Below are positions 49,395-61,235 of a DNA stretch of 64,000 nt, piece by piece. Below the pieces are notes generated by a model that saw nothing but the letters and a program-made list of their open reading frames with translations, did no database searches and was not told the DNA's origin. Numbering within the stretch: the stretch's first letter is position 1; each line of letters opens with the position of its first letter. The translations under genes were made by a program, and so were the position numbers. Source of the stretch: Pseudomonadota bacterium (lineage in GTDB: Bacteria; Pseudomonadota; Alphaproteobacteria; Rhodospirillales; Magnetospirillaceae); contig JAJZVW010000008.1 in assembly GCA_021847015.1 (NCBI GenBank), positions 1-64,000 on the forward strand. Direction: 5' to 3'.

Positions 49395-52300
49395 GCGACG
49401 ATGCCCGGCTCCTCCGGGGGCCGTCTCCGTCCCTTCACCCACAAGCGCAGCCGGTCCAGAGTGAGATAGACCACCGGCGTGGTGTAAAGGGTCAAGATCT
49501 GGCTGCCGATCAGCCCGCCGACGATGGAAATGCCCAGCGGGCGGCGCAGCTCGGCGCCGTCGCCGGTGCCGAGGGCCAGGGGCAGCGCCCCCAGCAGGGC
49601 GACCATGGTCGTCATCATGATGGGGCGGAAACGCAACAGGCAAGCCTGGTGGATGGCTTCCCTCGGTTCGAGGCCGCGCGATCGCTCGGCATCGAGGGCG
49701 AAATCGATCATCATGATGGCGTTCTTCTTGACGATGCCGATCAGCAGGATGACGCCGATCAGGGCGATGATGGTGAATTCGGTGTTGAAGGCCATCAAGG
49801 CCAACACCGCGCCGATACCCGCCGAAGGCAGGGTCGAAAGAATTGTGATGGGGTGAACGTAGCTTTCGTAAAGAATTCCCAGCACGATGTAGACGGCGCC
49901 CAGCGCGGCCAGGATCAACAGCGGTTCGTTCCTCAGGGATTGCTGGAAGGCTTTGGCGGTGCCCTGGAAGCTGCCATGGACGGATTGGGGGACCCCGATC
50001 CGGTCCGTGGTCTCGCGGATCACCGCCACCGCTTCGCTCAAGGTCCGGCCCGGCGGCAGGTTGAAGGAAATGGTCGAGGCGGCGAAATGACCCTGGTGGT
50101 TGACGCCAAGGGGCGTTGTGCCGTGCTGGTGGCTGGTGAAGGCGATGAGGGGCGCCATGGTTTCCGGCGACGTGCTGACCGGCGCGCCGGTCGAAGCGAT
50201 GCCGCGGCCGGTGGCGGCCAGACCGTTGGTCTGGAGGTTGCGGGCGGTGTCGGCGGCGACGGCGGCGGCGTTGGCCGCCGCACTGGTCTTTCCCTGGGGC
50301 GCCGACACCGTGCCGGCCACCGCGTTGGTCGCCTGGGTGCCGTGGACCGCACCGCCGGCGGTGCTGACGTAGAACGTCTTGAGCGTCTCCGGGCTCTGCC
50401 AGTATTTGGGAGCGACCTCCAGAATCACATGGTACTGGTTGAGGGGGTTGTAGATAACCGAAACCTGCCTCTGGCCGAACGCATCGTAGAGGTTGTTGTC
50501 GATCTGGCTGGTGACCAGATGGAGGCGCGCCGCCGTGGCGCGGTCGATGGTGAGATAGGTTTCCAGCCCCTTGTCCTGCTGGTCGCTGTTCACATCGGCC
50601 AGCAAAGGGCCGTGCTGCAAAGCTTCGGTCAGCTTCGGCGCCCAGGTCTGCAAGTCCGACAGCCGGTCGGCCTGCAGGGTGTACTGGTATTGGGAGGCGC
50701 TCGGCCGGCCACCCATGCGGATGTCCTGCACGGACTGGAGGTACAGGGATGCCCCCGCCACACGTCCGAACTGGTGGCGCAGGCGGCCGATGATCTCGTC
50801 CGCGGAATGGCTGCGTTGCGACTTCGGCTTCAGCGCGATGAACATGAAGCCCGAATTGGTCTGGCTTCCGCCGGTGAAGCCCACCACGCTGGCCACCGCC
50901 GGGTCGGCTTTGACGATGGTGACGAACTGGACCAGTTTCTGGCGCATGAGCTGAAACGAGATGCTCTGATCGGCGATGATGCTGCCGACGATGCGGCCGG
51001 TATCCTGCTGGGGAAAGAAGCCCTTGGGGATGATTCTGAACAGGTGGACGTTGAGGACGACGGTGGCCAGCAGGATCGCCAGGGTCAGGACCGGGTGCCG
51101 CAGCGCCGCTCCCAGGCTGCGGTCGTACGCGGCCAGCATGGACCGGAAGATCCGCTCGCTCAGGTGAAACAGACGCGAGCGTTCATGGTCGGGACGGTGG
51201 CGCAGCAGGCGCGCGCACATCATCGGCGTGGTGGTCAGCGACACCGCCAGCGAGATCAGGATCGCCACCGACAGGGTGACGGCGAATTCCCGGAACAGCC
51301 GGCCGATGATTCCCCCCATCAACAGGATGGGCGTGAACACGGCCACCAGCGACAGGCTCATGGACAGGACGGTGAAGGCCACCTCGCGGGCGCCTTGCAG
51401 GGCGGCCTGCCGGCGCGACATGCCGCCCTCCAGATGGCGGGTCACGTTTTCGAGCACGACGATGGCGTCGTCCACCACGAAGCCGGTGGCGATGGTGAGC
51501 GCCATCAGCGACAGGTTGTCCAGGCTGTAGCCGAACAGGTACATGGCGCCGAAGGTGCCGATCAGCGACACCGGCACGGCCACGCTGGGGATCAGGGTGG
51601 CGCGCACGTCGCGCAGGAACACGAACACCACCAGAATCACCAGGCAGACCGAGATCGCCAGCGTGAGCTCCACGTCGTGCAGGGACGCGCGGATGGTGGG
51701 CGTGCGATCCATCACCACCTTCATGTCGATGTCGCTGGGAATGGACGCCCGCAGGGCCGGAAGCTCCGCCATGACCCGGTCGACCGTGTCGATGATGTTG
51801 GCGCCGGGCTGACGGTAGAAGATCACCACCACCGACGGCATTCCGCTGGCCAGGCCCTGGTTGCGCAGGTCCTCGACGGAATCGGCGGTCTCGGCGACGT
51901 CGCGCAGACGAACCGCCGCGCCGTTGCGGTAGGCGATCACCAGGTCGCGGTATTGGTCGGCATGGCGGGCCTGATCGTTGGTGTAGATCTGGTAGTGGCG
52001 GTTCCCGATCTCGATGGCGCCCTTCGGGCTGTTGGCGTTGGCCGAGGCGAGCGCCGCGCGCACGTCCTCAAGCCCGACTCCGTACTTGAACAGCGCGTCT
52101 GGGTTGACCTCGACCCGGACCGCGGGCAGGGAACTGCCGCCGAGGGTGACTTGGCCGATTCCTTCCACCTGCGACAATCTTTGCTGAAGCACCGTTGCGG
52201 CGGAATCGTACATCTGCCCCGGCGTGAGGGTCTTCGAGGTCAGCGCCAGCACCAGGATCGGGGCATCGGCCGGATTGACCTTGCGGTAGGTTGGGTTGCT

Positions 52301-52672
52301 CCTCAGGTTGGAGGGCAGGTCCGCCCGTGCGGCGTTGATGGCCGCCTGAACGTCACGCGCGGCACCGTCGATATCGCGGTCCAGCCCGAATTGCAGGATG
52401 ATCCGCGTCGAGCCGAGGGAACTGGACGAGGTCATCTCAGTGACGTCGGCGATCTGGCCGAGATGGCGCTCCAATGGCGTGGCGACGCTGGTGGCCACGG
52501 TCTCGGGGCTGGCGCCGGGCAAGGTCGCCTGCACCATGATGGTCGGGAAATCGACCTGCGGCAGGGGCGCCACCGGCAGCCGGAAGAACGCCACCACGCC
52601 CGCCAGGGCGACCCCCAGCGTCAGCAAGGTGGTGGCGACCGGCCGCGCGATGAACAGCCCCGGCAGATTCAT
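49391..52672 (-). CDS. RND efflux pump permease, MdtC-like, with alanine-rich insert
   Basis: The protein has 1093 residues and twelve helices in the MdtC/MuxC layout. It starts [20 protein letters not shown]. The proton-relay aspartates are in [19 protein letters not shown]. It is about 55-65 residues longer than usual because of an Ala/Thr/Gly-rich insert in the second periplasmic loop (roughly 50140-50370 in the DNA), with [20 protein letters not shown]. The start overlaps the stop of the first RND gene by four bases. Two unlike RND subunits in a row form a heterotrimer in MdtBC-type pumps. Confidence 0.95.
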   Translation of the reverse strand: MNLPGLFIARPVATTLLTLGVALAGVVAFFRLPVAPLPQVDFPTIMVQATLPGASPETVATSVATPLERHLGQIADVTEMTSSSSLGSTRIILQFGLDRDIDGAARDVQAAINAARADLPSNLRSNPTYRKVNPADAPILVLALTSKTLTPGQMYDSAATVLQQRLSQVEGIGQVTLGGSSLPAVRVEVNPDALFKYGVGLEDVRAALASANANSPKGAIEIGNRHYQIYTNDQARHADQYRDLVIAYRNGAAVRLRDVAETADSVEDLRNQGLASGMPSVVVIFYRQPGANIIDTVDRVMAELPALRASIPSDIDMKVVMDRTPTIRASLHDVELTLAISVCLVILVVFVFLRDVRATLIPSVAVPVSLIGTFGAMYLFGYSLDNLSLMALTIATGFVVDDAIVVLENVTRHLEGGMSRRQAALQGAREVAFTVLSMSLSLVAVFTPILLMGGIIGRLFREFAVTLSVAILISLAVSLTTTPMMCARLLRHRPDHERSRLFHLSERIFRSMLAAYDRSLGAALRHPVLTLAILLATVVLNVHLFRIIPKGFFPQQDTGRIVGSIIADQSISFQLMRQKLVQFVTIVKADPAVASVVGFTGGSQTNSGFMFIALKPKSQRSHSADEIIGRLRHQFGRVAGASLYLQSVQDIRMGGRPSASQYQYTLQADRLSDLQTWAPKLTEALQHGPLLADVNSDQQDKGLETYLTIDRATAARLHLVTSQIDNNLYDAFGQRQVSVIYNPLNQYHVILEVAPKYWQSPETLKTFYVSTAGGAVHGTQATNAVAGTVSAPQGKTSAAANAAAVAADTARNLQTNGLAATGRGIASTGAPVSTSPETMAPLIAFTSHQHGTTPLGVNHQGHFAASTISFNLPPGRTLSEAVAVIRETTDRIGVPQSVHGSFQGTAKAFQQSLRNEPLLILAALGAVYIVLGILYESYVHPITILSTLPSAGIGAVLALMAFNTEFTIIALIGVILLIGIVKKNAIMMIDFALDAERSRGLEPREAIHQACLLRFRPIMMTTMVALLGALPLALGTGDGAELRRPLGISIVGGLIGSQILTLYTTPVVYLTLDRLRLWVKGRRRPPEEPGIVA

Positions 52673-55600
52673 GGCGCGCCACCCTCGGGAGCCGGCTCAT
52701 CCTCGTCTGTGGCGGGGCGCGGGGCGAAGCGGCGCGCCAGGCGGTCGAAAGCCAGGTAGATCACCGGCGTGGTGAACAGCGTCAGCAACTGGCTGACGAT
52801 CAGGCCGCCAACGATGGTGAGACCCAGCGGATGGCGCAGTTCCGAGCCGGTGCCCCCTCCCAGCATCAGGGGCAGGGCGCCGAGCAGCGCCGCCATGGTG
52901 GTCATCAGGATGGGGCGGAAACGCAAGAGGCAGGCCTGATGGATCGCATCGCGGGGGGATTTGCCTTCCTCCCGTTCGGCGTCGAGGGCGAAGTCGATCA
53001 TCATGATGGCGTTCTTCTTGACGATGCCGATCAGGAGGATGATGCCGATGATGCCGATCACGCCCAGGTCGCTGCCCGCCGCCATCAGCGCCAACAGCGC
53101 GCCGATCCCCGCCGAGGGCAGGGTGGACAGAATGGTGATGGGGTGGATGTAGCTTTCGTAGAGGACGCCGAGCACGATGTAAACCGTGACGACGGCCGCC
53201 AGAATCAGCAAAAGCTCGTTGGTCAATGACGCTCGGAACGCTTGCGCCGCGCCCTGGAAGGCGGTCATGAAGCTGGCCGGCAGCCCGATGTCATGTTCGG
53301 CCTGGGTGATCGCGTCCACCGCCGCGCCGAGGGACGAACCGGGGGCGACGTCGAAAGAGATGGTGGTGGCCGGAAATTGGCCCAGGTGGTTGATCTGTAG
53401 CGGCGCCGTCCGCTCGCTGATGGTGGTCATCGCCGAAAGCGGCACCTGGCCGCCCAAGGACGATGGCAGGTAGAGGGAGTCCAGCGATTTCAGGGTGTTC
53501 ATGAGCGACGGCTCGGCCTCAAGGATCACCCGGTACTGGTTGGACTGGGTGAAGATGGTCGAGATGATGCGCTGGCCGAAGGCGTCGTAGAGGGCGTTGT
53601 CCACCGTCGCGGGGGTGATGCCGAACCGGCCGGCGGTATCGCGGTCGATCCTGATGTAAACGGACAGGCCCTTGTCCTGGGCGTTGCTGGTGACGTTCGC
53701 CAGTTCCGGCAAGCCTCGCAGCCGCTCCACCAGTTTCGGTGCCCAGCGTCCCAAGAGATCGGGATCGGCGTTCTCAAGGACGAACCGGTACTGGTTGCGG
53801 CTGACGGTGGCGTCGATGGTGATGTCCTGCACCGGCTGCATGGACAGGCTGATGCTGGCGACGTCGGCGGTCTCGCGCTGGAGGCGGCGGATGATGGCCG
53901 TGACGCCGTCCTTGCGCTGGTCGCGGGGCTTGAGGTTGATCAGCAGCCGGCCGGAATTGAGGGTGCTGTTGGTGCCGTCGACGCCGATGAACGAGGACAG
54001 GCTCTCGACGTCGGGGTCGCGCAGCACCGCCGCCGCCAGCGCCTGCTGGCGCTCGGCCATGGCGGCGTAGGAAATGGATTGCGGCGCCTCGGAAATCCCC
54101 TGGATCAGGTTGGTGTCCTGCACCGGGAAGAACCCCTTGGGGATGACGACGTAAAGGAAGGCGGTCAAGACCAGGGTGGCGGCGGCCACGATCAGAGTGG
54201 GCGTCTGGTTGTCGAGAACCCGCGTGAGCTGGCGGTCGTAAACGGCGATCAGGGCGTCGAAGCGCTCCTGTGCCCACCGGCTCAGCCGCCGTTCCTGGGC
54301 GGGGGGGCGGTGGCGCAGCAACTTGGCGCACAGCATGGGTACCAGCGTCAGGGAAACCACGGCCGAGATCAGGATCGTCACCGCCAGGGTGACCGCGAAT
54401 TCCCGGAACAGCCGGCCCACCACGTCGCCCATGAACAGCAGGGGGATCAGCACCGCGATCAGGGAGATGGTCAGCGAGATGATGGTGAAGCCGATCTGTT
54501 CGGCCCCCTTCAGCGCCGCCTGGAGCGGCTTTTCACCTTGCTCGATGTAGCGGGCGACGTTCTCGATCATGACGATGGCGTCGTCCACCACGAAACCGGT
54601 AGCGATGGTCAGCGCCATCAGCGACAGGTTGTTGATGCTGTAGCCGGCCAGGTACATCACCGCGAACGTCCCCACCAGGGACAGCGGCACGGACAGACTG
54701 GGGATGACGGTGGCCGGAATGTTGCGCAGGAAAACGAAGATCACCATCACCACCAGCGCCACCGCGAGGCCAAGCTCGAACTCCACGTCACGCACCGAGG
54801 CGCGGATGGTGTCGGTACGGTCGGTCAGGACCGCGAGATCGACGGCGGCCGGCAGCGCCTCCTTCAGTTCGGGGAGCAGCGCCTTGATGGCGTCCACGAC
54901 CTGGATGACGTTGGCGCCGGGCTGCCGCTGGATATTGACGATGACGGCCGGAACCCGATTCATCCATGCCGCCAGCTTGGCGTTCTCGGCCCCGTTGTCG
55001 ACGGTGGCGACATCCGACAGGCGCACCGGGTTGCCGTTGCGGTAGGCGACCACGATGGCGCCGTAATCCCGGGGGTTATGGATCTGGTCGTTGGCGTTGA
55101 TGGTGTAGGACCGCATCGGGCCGTCGAAATTCCCCTTGGGGATGTTGACGTTGGCGTTGGCGATGGTGGTCCTGAGGTCGTCGATGTTGAGACCGTAGCC
55201 GGCCAGGGTCAGCGCGTTGGCGCGAATGCGGATGGCCGGCCGCTGGCCGCCGCTGATGCTGACCAGTCCCACGCCCGGCATCTGCGAAATCTTCTGGGCC
55301 AGGCGGGTGTCGGCGAAATCTTCCACCTGGGTCAGCGGCAGGGTTCTCGACGTCAAGGCCAGCGTCAGGATGGGCGCGTCGGCGGGATTGACCTTCGCGT
55401 AGATGGGCGGCGCGGGAAGGTCTCCGGGCAGGAGGTTGGTGGCGGCGTTGATGGCGGCCTGGACCTCCTGTTCGGCCACGTCCAGGCTGATCTCCAGGCC
55501 GAATTGCAAGGTGATCACCGAGGCGCCGGCGGAACTGCTCGACGACATCTGGCTCAGGCCCGGCATCTCGCCGAATTGGCGTTCCAGTGGCGCCGTCACC

Positions 55601-55785
55601 GAGGATGTCATCACCTCGGGACTGGCGCCCGGGTAGAACGTCTGCACCTGGATGGTGGGGTAATCCACCTCGGGCAGCGCCGACAGGGGAAGGAAGCGGA
55701 AGGCGACGATGCCCACCAGCAGGATCGCCACCATCAGCAGCGAGGTGGCGACCGGCCGCAGGATGAACGGGCGTGACGGGCTCAT
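52669..55785 (-). CDS. RND efflux pump permease, MdtB-like
   Basis: This 1038-residue inner-membrane transporter has twelve helices and two large periplasmic loops. It starts [22 protein letters not shown]4 shows [20 protein letters not shown]. The multidrug pair pattern of MdtB with MdtC fits the following gene. Its stop overlaps the next start, and its own start overlaps the stop of the membrane-fusion protein, each by ATGA, so all four pump genes look coupled. Confidence 0.95.
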   Translation of the reverse strand: MSPSRPFILRPVATSLLMVAILLVGIVAFRFLPLSALPEVDYPTIQVQTFYPGASPEVMTSSVTAPLERQFGEMPGLSQMSSSSSAGASVITLQFGLEISLDVAEQEVQAAINAATNLLPGDLPAPPIYAKVNPADAPILTLALTSRTLPLTQVEDFADTRLAQKISQMPGVGLVSISGGQRPAIRIRANALTLAGYGLNIDDLRTTIANANVNIPKGNFDGPMRSYTINANDQIHNPRDYGAIVVAYRNGNPVRLSDVATVDNGAENAKLAAWMNRVPAVIVNIQRQPGANVIQVVDAIKALLPELKEALPAAVDLAVLTDRTDTIRASVRDVEFELGLAVALVVMVIFVFLRNIPATVIPSLSVPLSLVGTFAVMYLAGYSINNLSLMALTIATGFVVDDAIVMIENVARYIEQGEKPLQAALKGAEQIGFTIISLTISLIAVLIPLLFMGDVVGRLFREFAVTLAVTILISAVVSLTLVPMLCAKLLRHRPPAQERRLSRWAQERFDALIAVYDRQLTRVLDNQTPTLIVAAATLVLTAFLYVVIPKGFFPVQDTNLIQGISEAPQSISYAAMAERQQALAAAVLRDPDVESLSSFIGVDGTNSTLNSGRLLINLKPRDQRKDGVTAIIRRLQRETADVASISLSMQPVQDITIDATVSRNQYRFVLENADPDLLGRWAPKLVERLRGLPELANVTSNAQDKGLSVYIRIDRDTAGRFGITPATVDNALYDAFGQRIISTIFTQSNQYRVILEAEPSLMNTLKSLDSLYLPSSLGGQVPLSAMTTISERTAPLQINHLGQFPATTISFDVAPGSSLGAAVDAITQAEHDIGLPASFMTAFQGAAQAFRASLTNELLLILAAVVTVYIVLGVLYESYIHPITILSTLPSAGIGALLALMAAGSDLGVIGIIGIILLIGIVKKNAIMMIDFALDAEREEGKSPRDAIHQACLLRFRPILMTTMAALLGALPLMLGGGTGSELRHPLGLTIVGGLIVSQLLTLFTTPVIYLAFDRLARRFAPRPATDEDEPAPEGGAP

Positions 55786-57032
55786 CGCGGGGCGTGCGCC
55801 GGGGAGCCGGGCAGCGTCACCTTGGCCCCCTCGCGCAGCTTGTCGGCGCCATCCACCACCACGCGGTCGCCGGGCGCCAGGCCGGCCGTGACCGCCACCC
55901 TCTCGCCCGAGGTCGGGCCCAGCGTGACCGGGCGCACCGTCACGGTGCCGCCCGGCGTGACCAGATAGACGAACGTGCCGGGCGCACCGCGTTGGATCGC
56001 GGCCGTGGGAATGACGGTCGCATCCTTCAGCACGTCCACCACGAGGCGGGCGTTGACGAACTGGTTGGGGAACAGGGTCTCGTCATCGTTGGGGAATTCG
56101 GCACGCAGCTTGACCGTGCCCGTGGTGGTGTCGATCTGGTTGTCCACGGTGAGCAGCTTGCCGGTGGCGAGCTTGGTGGTCATGTCGCGATCCCAGGCGT
56201 CCACCTCCAGCGTCGCCCCGGCGTGGAGCCGGCGCATCACCGCCGGCACATTGTCTTCGGGCAGTGTGAAGATGACGGTGATCGGCTGCATCTGCGTGAT
56301 GACGACGATGCCGTTGGGGTCGCTGGTCTGGACGTAATTGCCCTCGTCCACCTGGCGCAGGCCGACCCGGCCGGTCACGGGGGCGACGATGTGGCAATAG
56401 ATCAGGTTCACCCGGGCGGAATCGATTTGCGCCATGTCCATGGCGATGGCGCCGCGATACTGGTCCACCAGGGATTGCTGGGTGTCCAATTGCTGGACGG
56501 CGATGGATTTCTGCGCCACCAGGGTCCGGTAGCGGGAAAGGTTGAGTTCGCCCTCGGCCAGCAATGCCTTATCCCGGATCAACTGCCCCTGGTACTGCTC
56601 AAGCTGGGCCTGATAGGGGCGCGGGTCGATCTGGGCCAGGAAATCGCCGGCCTGCACGACTTGGCCTTCGCGAAAGGCGATCTTCTGCAACTGGCCGGCT
56701 ATCTGGGTACGCACCAGGATGGTGGCGATCGGCGTCACCGTGCCCAGGCCGTCCAGGGTGATGGGAATGTCGCCCTTTTGCGCGGTCGCGGCTCCGACCG
56801 CCACCGGCGCATTGGCGCCCGGCCGTCCGCCGTGCCCGGGCTGCGGGCCGTGGGGACGAAGCGCCAGCCAGCCGAGGCCGGCGAGAAAGATCAGGCCAAC
56901 GGCGATCCACGCCCGGGACCGGCGCGCGCGTCGGGGCGCTTCCGGCGGCATGGTCCCCGATAGAAGGGTGCGGCTGTCCGGTTTGGTCTGGTCACCGATC
57001 ATCGTGATGGCATTCCGCTGGTGCTCGTCCAT
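55782..57032 (-). CDS. RND pump membrane-fusion protein (MdtA-like)
   Basis: This is the periplasmic adaptor of the tripartite pump. From the ATG at 57032 it has 416 residues: one N-terminal membrane anchor ([18 protein letters not shown]), then lipoyl, hairpin and barrel domains with [20 protein letters not shown] and [20 protein letters not shown]. The start is uncertain: a GTG at 57062 and an ATG at 57002 are in frame, and none has a strong ribosome binding site. A TTATAG box near 57071-57076 would favour the ATG starts. It is the first gene of the leftward series. Confidence 0.92.
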   Translation of the reverse strand: MDEHQRNAITMIGDQTKPDSRTLLSGTMPPEAPRRARRSRAWIAVGLIFLAGLGWLALRPHGPQPGHGGRPGANAPVAVGAATAQKGDIPITLDGLGTVTPIATILVRTQIAGQLQKIAFREGQVVQAGDFLAQIDPRPYQAQLEQYQGQLIRDKALLAEGELNLSRYRTLVAQKSIAVQQLDTQQSLVDQYRGAIAMDMAQIDSARVNLIYCHIVAPVTGRVGLRQVDEGNYVQTSDPNGIVVITQMQPITVIFTLPEDNVPAVMRRLHAGATLEVDAWDRDMTTKLATGKLLTVDNQIDTTTGTVKLRAEFPNDDETLFPNQFVNARLVVDVLKDATVIPTAAIQRGAPGTFVYLVTPGGTVTVRPVTLGPTSGERVAVTAGLAPGDRVVVDGADKLREGAKVTLPGSPAHAPR

Positions 57033-57311
57033 GCAAGGCCGCAATCCCACCCGTCCGTTCACGGCCGAAGGCTATAACGGCCATTTTTCCCAGGTATGAC
57101 GGCTTTCATGGAATTTGGTAACACAGTGTTTCGCATTCCCCGCATTCACAGCCGTCCTTCGCACGGTACCGAAACCGTGGCGGGAGGCCGAGTCAGGCGA
57201 TGCGCTGGCTGCGATTGACGTTGGGGGGGCGTGCCGGGGATGGCCGGGAAAAGCCCGGCAGGGTAACGCGAAACGGCCGCGCGTCAGCGACGGCGGCCCG
57301 CTGGCCGCCGG
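57033..57311. other. Intergenic region upstream of the RND operon
   Basis: This gap holds the upstream region of the leftward pump operon (TTATAG box near 57071-57076 on the minus strand) and the sequence after the rocD stop. A small hairpin GCCGGG-AAAAG-CCCGGC (57243-57259) lies there without a T run, a poor terminator. No gene is evident. Confidence 0.35.
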
Positions 57312-58547
57312 TCAGGCGGATCGGCACGCCGGGGAGAACGCCCGTTCTATCCGTTCCATCGCCCAGTCGATGTCGTCCCGGCGGATGATCAGGGGCGGGG
57401 CGAAGCGGATGGTGTGCGTGTGGGTTTCCTTGCACAGGATGCCGTTGTTTTTCAGCGCCTCGCAGAACTGGCGGGCCCCGCCGATCTCGGGGTGGAATTC
57501 CACCGCGATCATCAGGCCGCGTCCGCGCACCTCGCGAATCCCGGCAAGGGAAAGGGCGCGCAGGCGGGCAAGGAAATAATCGCCCATGCGCTCCGCGTTG
57601 TCGATCATGCCCTCGTCGATCAGCACCCTCAGCGCTTCCCGCGCCACGGCACAGGCCAAGGGGTTGCCGCCGAACGTGCTGCCGTGCTCGCCGGGTTTCA
57701 GCACGCCCAGGACCTCGGTGTTCGAGAGGACCGCCGAGATGGGGTAGAAGCCGCCCGACAGCGCCTTGCCGATCAGGGTGAGGTCCGCCTCGATTCCTTC
57801 GTGCTCTTCCGCCAGCAGCTTCCCCGTGCGTCCCAGACCCGTCTGGATCTCGTCGAGGATCAGCATGACGCGGTGGCGGGTACAGATATCGCGCACCTGT
57901 CGCAGGTAGCCGTCGGGCGGGACGATCACGCCGGCCTCGCCCTGGATCGGCTCCACCAGGAAGGCGACGGTGTCGGGGGTTATGGCGGCCTCCAGGGCGG
58001 CGGCGTCGCCGAACGGGATGATCGTGAAGCCGGGGGTGAACGGGCCGAAGCCGATGCGGGCGGCGGGGTCGGTGCTGAAGCCGACGATGGTGATGGTTCG
58101 TCCGTGGAAATTGTTGGCGCAGACGATGATCTCGGCCCGGTCCTCGGGCACGCCCTTGACCTCGTAGCCCCATTTGCGCACCGCCTTGATCGCGCTTTCC
58201 ACCGCCTCGGCGCCGCTGTTCATGGGCAGGATCTTGTGGGAGCGCGTCAGGGCGCAGACCTCCTCGTAGAACAATGCCAGCTGGTCGTTGTGGAAGGCTC
58301 GTGACGTCAAGGCGAGCCGGTGCGCCTGGCGGATCAGCGCATCGCGGATGCGGGGGTGGCAGTGGCCCTGGTTGACGGCCGAATAGGCCGACAGGCAATC
58401 CAGGTAGCGCCGGCCCTCGGTGTCCCAGACCCAGATTCCTTCGCCGCGCGACAGCACCACGTCCAGAGGCTTGTAGTTATGCGCCCCCAGCCGGTCTTCG
58501 AGATCGACGAAGAAGGAGGGCGCGGCGGGCGTATCGGTTCCGGTCAT
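57312..58547 (-). CDS. rocD: Ornithine aminotransferase
   Basis: This 411-residue class-III aminotransferase converts ornithine and 2-oxoglutarate to glutamate semialdehyde and glutamate. The PLP lysine is Lys261 in [17 protein letters not shown]. Other conserved parts are [37 protein letters not shown] and [15 protein letters not shown]. The ATG at 58547 overlaps the stop of the amidinotransferase-like gene by four bases, so the two are coupled. Together they suggest that arginine or citrulline is degraded to ornithine and then to glutamate or proline. Confidence 0.93.
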   Translation of the reverse strand: MTGTDTPAAPSFFVDLEDRLGAHNYKPLDVVLSRGEGIWVWDTEGRRYLDCLSAYSAVNQGHCHPRIRDALIRQAHRLALTSRAFHNDQLALFYEEVCALTRSHKILPMNSGAEAVESAIKAVRKWGYEVKGVPEDRAEIIVCANNFHGRTITIVGFSTDPAARIGFGPFTPGFTIIPFGDAAALEAAITPDTVAFLVEPIQGEAGVIVPPDGYLRQVRDICTRHRVMLILDEIQTGLGRTGKLLAEEHEGIEADLTLIGKALSGGFYPISAVLSNTEVLGVLKPGEHGSTFGGNPLACAVAREALRVLIDEGMIDNAERMGDYFLARLRALSLAGIREVRGRGLMIAVEFHPEIGGARQFCEALKNNGILCKETHTHTIRFAPPLIIRRDDIDWAMERIERAFSPACRSA

Positions 58548-59464
58548 GAGCCGATCCTCTCGGCGGAGGGTCCCCCGGCATCGGCCGTCAGCCGTCCGCC
58601 GGTGTGGTCCAGGCGCAGCGTCATGCAGAACGACGCGCCGCCCGACAGCACGAAACTGGACAGGTCGATGCCGATGCAGCGGTAGCCGCGTTCCTCCAGC
58701 ATGGCGCGCAGGCGCGGCGGCGGCGGGGTCATGATGAGGTCGTGTCCGAGGCATATGGCGTTGAGGCTGAAGGCGTGGGCCTCGTCCTCGGTGGCGACGA
58801 TCCGCTGTTCCGGCGGCACGCGCTCCGCCACCGCTTCCCGGGATTCCCTGGACAGCGCCGGGGGAAAATAGACGATCTCGCCGCCCGACAGCACGGAGAA
58901 GCAGGTGTCGAGGTGGTAGAAGCGGTCGGTGATCAGTTCCAGGCCGACGACCGGGGCGTCGAAGAAGCCGGCGATATGGTCCAGCGACTCCGGCGCGGAG
59001 CGGGGGCCGTGCGCTCCCCAGAACAGTCCGCGCGACGAATCCCACAGGCAGTCGCCGGCTCCCTCCTGGAAGATCCCGTCGGGCATCCGCTGGACATGGT
59101 CGATGAGGCCGCGGCGGCGCAAGTCTTCGAAAAAGCGAAGGAAACAGGCCTCCTCGCCGCGGCGCTCAGGGCGCCGGAAGCGGGCCAGCAGCGCCCGGCG
59201 GTCGAGGACGACGGCGGAATTGGCCGGGAACACCAGATCGGGCAGGCCCGGGGCGGCGGGTACCACCTCCACCGTCATCCCCGCGCGGCGCAGCCGGTCG
59301 GCCAGCGCATCCCATTGCGCCTGCGCCCGCTGCCGCGCGCCGTCCCTGTCCCGGCCCCATTCGTCCGGCCTCATCCAAGGGTTGATCGTGTAGCTGACCT
59401 CGTACCATTCCGGGCTGGCCATGACGATGACGCCGCCGTTCCCCCCTCCGTCCGCACCGATCAT
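58544..59464 (-). CDS. Amidinotransferase-fold hydrolase (ArgZ/CtlX/DDAH-like)
   Basis: This 306-residue enzyme belongs to the pentein (guanidine-group-modifying) superfamily. The catalytic residues fit: Cys280 (GGASFCMTL), His184 ([11 protein letters not shown]) and the acidic residues of EGAGDCLW. The start [11 protein letters not shown] is typical of arginine dihydrolase and citrulline-hydrolase relatives. The ATG at 59464 has GGAGG five bases upstream, which favours it over Met15. Cotranscription with ornithine aminotransferase points to an ornithine-producing reaction, from arginine or citrulline. Substrate choice cannot be read from sequence by eye. Confidence 0.85.
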   Translation of the reverse strand: MIGADGGGNGGVIVMASPEWYEVSYTINPWMRPDEWGRDRDGARQRAQAQWDALADRLRRAGMTVEVVPAAPGLPDLVFPANSAVVLDRRALLARFRRPERRGEEACFLRFFEDLRRRGLIDHVQRMPDGIFQEGAGDCLWDSSRGLFWGAHGPRSAPESLDHIAGFFDAPVVGLELITDRFYHLDTCFSVLSGGEIVYFPPALSRESREAVAERVPPEQRIVATEDEAHAFSLNAICLGHDLIMTPPPPRLRAMLEERGYRCIGIDLSSFVLSGGASFCMTLRLDHTGGRLTADAGGPSAERIGS

Positions 59465-59578
59465 CCGCTCCTCCCGGGTCCATCCCGGAAAGAGAGATGG
59501 GTCGGCACCCGGACGGGGATAAGAGGGAGGAGGATTTATGGCCCTCGGATGCCGGCCCGCCCCTCGGCCGCGCGGCGA

Positions 59579-61072
59579 TCAGCAGCGGGGAGGCTCGATC
59601 CCCCCGCCCAGGGCCTTGAACAGGTCCACCGAGGCTTTCAGCCGTTCGGCGCGGATTCCCGTTTCGGCGTCCTCGGCGGTGAACAGCGAGCGTTCGGTGT
59701 CCAGCAAGGTGATGTAGTCGGTGTTGCCGCTGTCGAAGGAAGTCGTGCTGACGGCGTAAGCCTGCCGGGCGTGGCTGGCGGCGTTCGCCAGGGCGGTGTG
59801 GCGTTCGCCGGTCGAGCGCAGCTCGGCCAAGGCGTCTTCGACATCGTGAACCGCGTCGAGGATGGCCTTGCGATAGGATTCCACCATTTCCTCGCGGCGC
59901 GCTTTGTTGAAGCGGATTTCGTCCTCGACCTTGCCGGCGTCGAAGATGGTTTGGGTGAGCGAACCGAGGATGATGTAGAAGACGTTGGTCGGGACGATCA
60001 GGTTGGTGAAGGCCGGCCCGCCGTATCCGCCCTGGAGCGAGAAACTCAGGTCCGGATACATCTTGGCGCGGGCCACCTTGATGTCGGCGTCGGCGGCCAC
60101 GAGCCTGGCTTCCGCCCGGCGGATGTCGGGGCGGCGGCAGATCAGTTCCGAGGGGATGCCGGGCGCGACGGCGGGCTGCTTGACGTCGGCGAGGGAATGG
60201 CCGCTCAGGGACAGTTCGCTGGGCGTGGTCCCCAGCAATGCGGCCAGCTTGTTGAAGGCCCTCTCCCGGTTCAGCCGATGCAGGGGAACGGCCGCCTCGG
60301 CGTTGGCGACCGCGGTTTCCTGCTGCTGGACGTCGATGATGGTGGCGTCGCCGCGGTCCATCTTGGTGCGCACCGCCGCCAGGGCCTTCCGCGCATCGTC
60401 CAGGTTCCGTCGCGCCACCGCCAGCCGGTCGGTCTCGGCCAGATAATCGATGTAGGTCTTGACCACGTCGGAGGTCAGCGTCAGCGCCACCGCTTCGCGG
60501 TAATGGACGCTGGCCTGGGCAAGCGCCAGGGCGGATTGGGCCGCGTAGGCGTTCTTGCCCCACAGGTCCAGCTCGTAGCTGGTTTGCAGTCCGATTTGCG
60601 GCAGGCGCTGGTTCTCGTAAGGGGTTCCCGGCTGAACGGTGGCGATGCCGCCGGCGGGCGCCTGCTCGGTGTATTGGCCTTGAAGGGCGAGGTTGGGGTA
60701 CTGGGCGGCGTTCGCCATGCCGGCTTGCGCCTCGGCCTGGGCGATGCGGGCGACCGCCACCTTGAGGTCGTGGTTGTTGACCAGCGCCGCCGCCACCAGC
60801 CTGTCGATTTCGTCGTTGTGGAAGTCCTTCCACCATGCGCTGCCGGGCTTCGGCATTTCCAGCGGGGCCTTGCCGGCCGCCCCACCCGCCGCCGAGGCCT
60901 GGGCGGCGTCCGCGTCCTTGAACGCGGCCGGCAGGGGTTGTCGCGGGATGTCGCGTTTGCCGTCGTCGAATGCCGCACATGCCGCCAGGGCCAGACCGCC
61001 GATCGCTGCCCCCGCCGCCGAGAGCCGCCCCCATGCGCTCGCCCGAGCCCAGAATCCCCTGCCGACGTGCAT
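59579..61072 (-). CDS. Outer-membrane efflux lipoprotein (NodT family), second copy
   Basis: This 497-residue lipoprotein channel has lipobox LALAAC followed by AAFDDGKRDI. It has two OEP repeats with LICRRPDIRRAEARLVAADA and DAGKVEDEIRFNKARREEM. It differs clearly from the NodT protein in the RND operon. No pump gene is beside it, so its partner is elsewhere or it is shared. The ATG at 61072 follows an AAGGGG stretch. It is followed leftward by the ArgZ/CtlX-like gene after a 114-base gap. Confidence 0.92.
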   Translation of the reverse strand: MHVGRGFWARASAWGRLSAAGAAIGGLALAACAAFDDGKRDIPRQPLPAAFKDADAAQASAAGGAAGKAPLEMPKPGSAWWKDFHNDEIDRLVAAALVNNHDLKVAVARIAQAEAQAGMANAAQYPNLALQGQYTEQAPAGGIATVQPGTPYENQRLPQIGLQTSYELDLWGKNAYAAQSALALAQASVHYREAVALTLTSDVVKTYIDYLAETDRLAVARRNLDDARKALAAVRTKMDRGDATIIDVQQQETAVANAEAAVPLHRLNRERAFNKLAALLGTTPSELSLSGHSLADVKQPAVAPGIPSELICRRPDIRRAEARLVAADADIKVARAKMYPDLSFSLQGGYGGPAFTNLIVPTNVFYIILGSLTQTIFDAGKVEDEIRFNKARREEMVESYRKAILDAVHDVEDALAELRSTGERHTALANAASHARQAYAVSTTSFDSGNTDYITLLDTERSLFTAEDAETGIRAERLKASVDLFKALGGGIEPPRC

Positions 61073-61235
61073 CCCAATCCGCCCCTTAGACCTTCCCCGC
61101 ATCAAAAGATGACAAAGTCCAGCCGTTCGCGCCAGTACGGCGCATCTCTCCAGGTGGACGCGCATCGCCTTTTGCAGGCATTGCCGCCGCCCGTCTTCAA
61201 GCACAGCTTTCCGGCTATGACAGATGGAGGAGCCC

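Noticed and set aside
49649..52759. A 1036-codon frame opposite the MdtC-like gene
   Set aside because: The composition is Arg/Gln/His-rich without domains, and the opposite strand is a clear RND pump.
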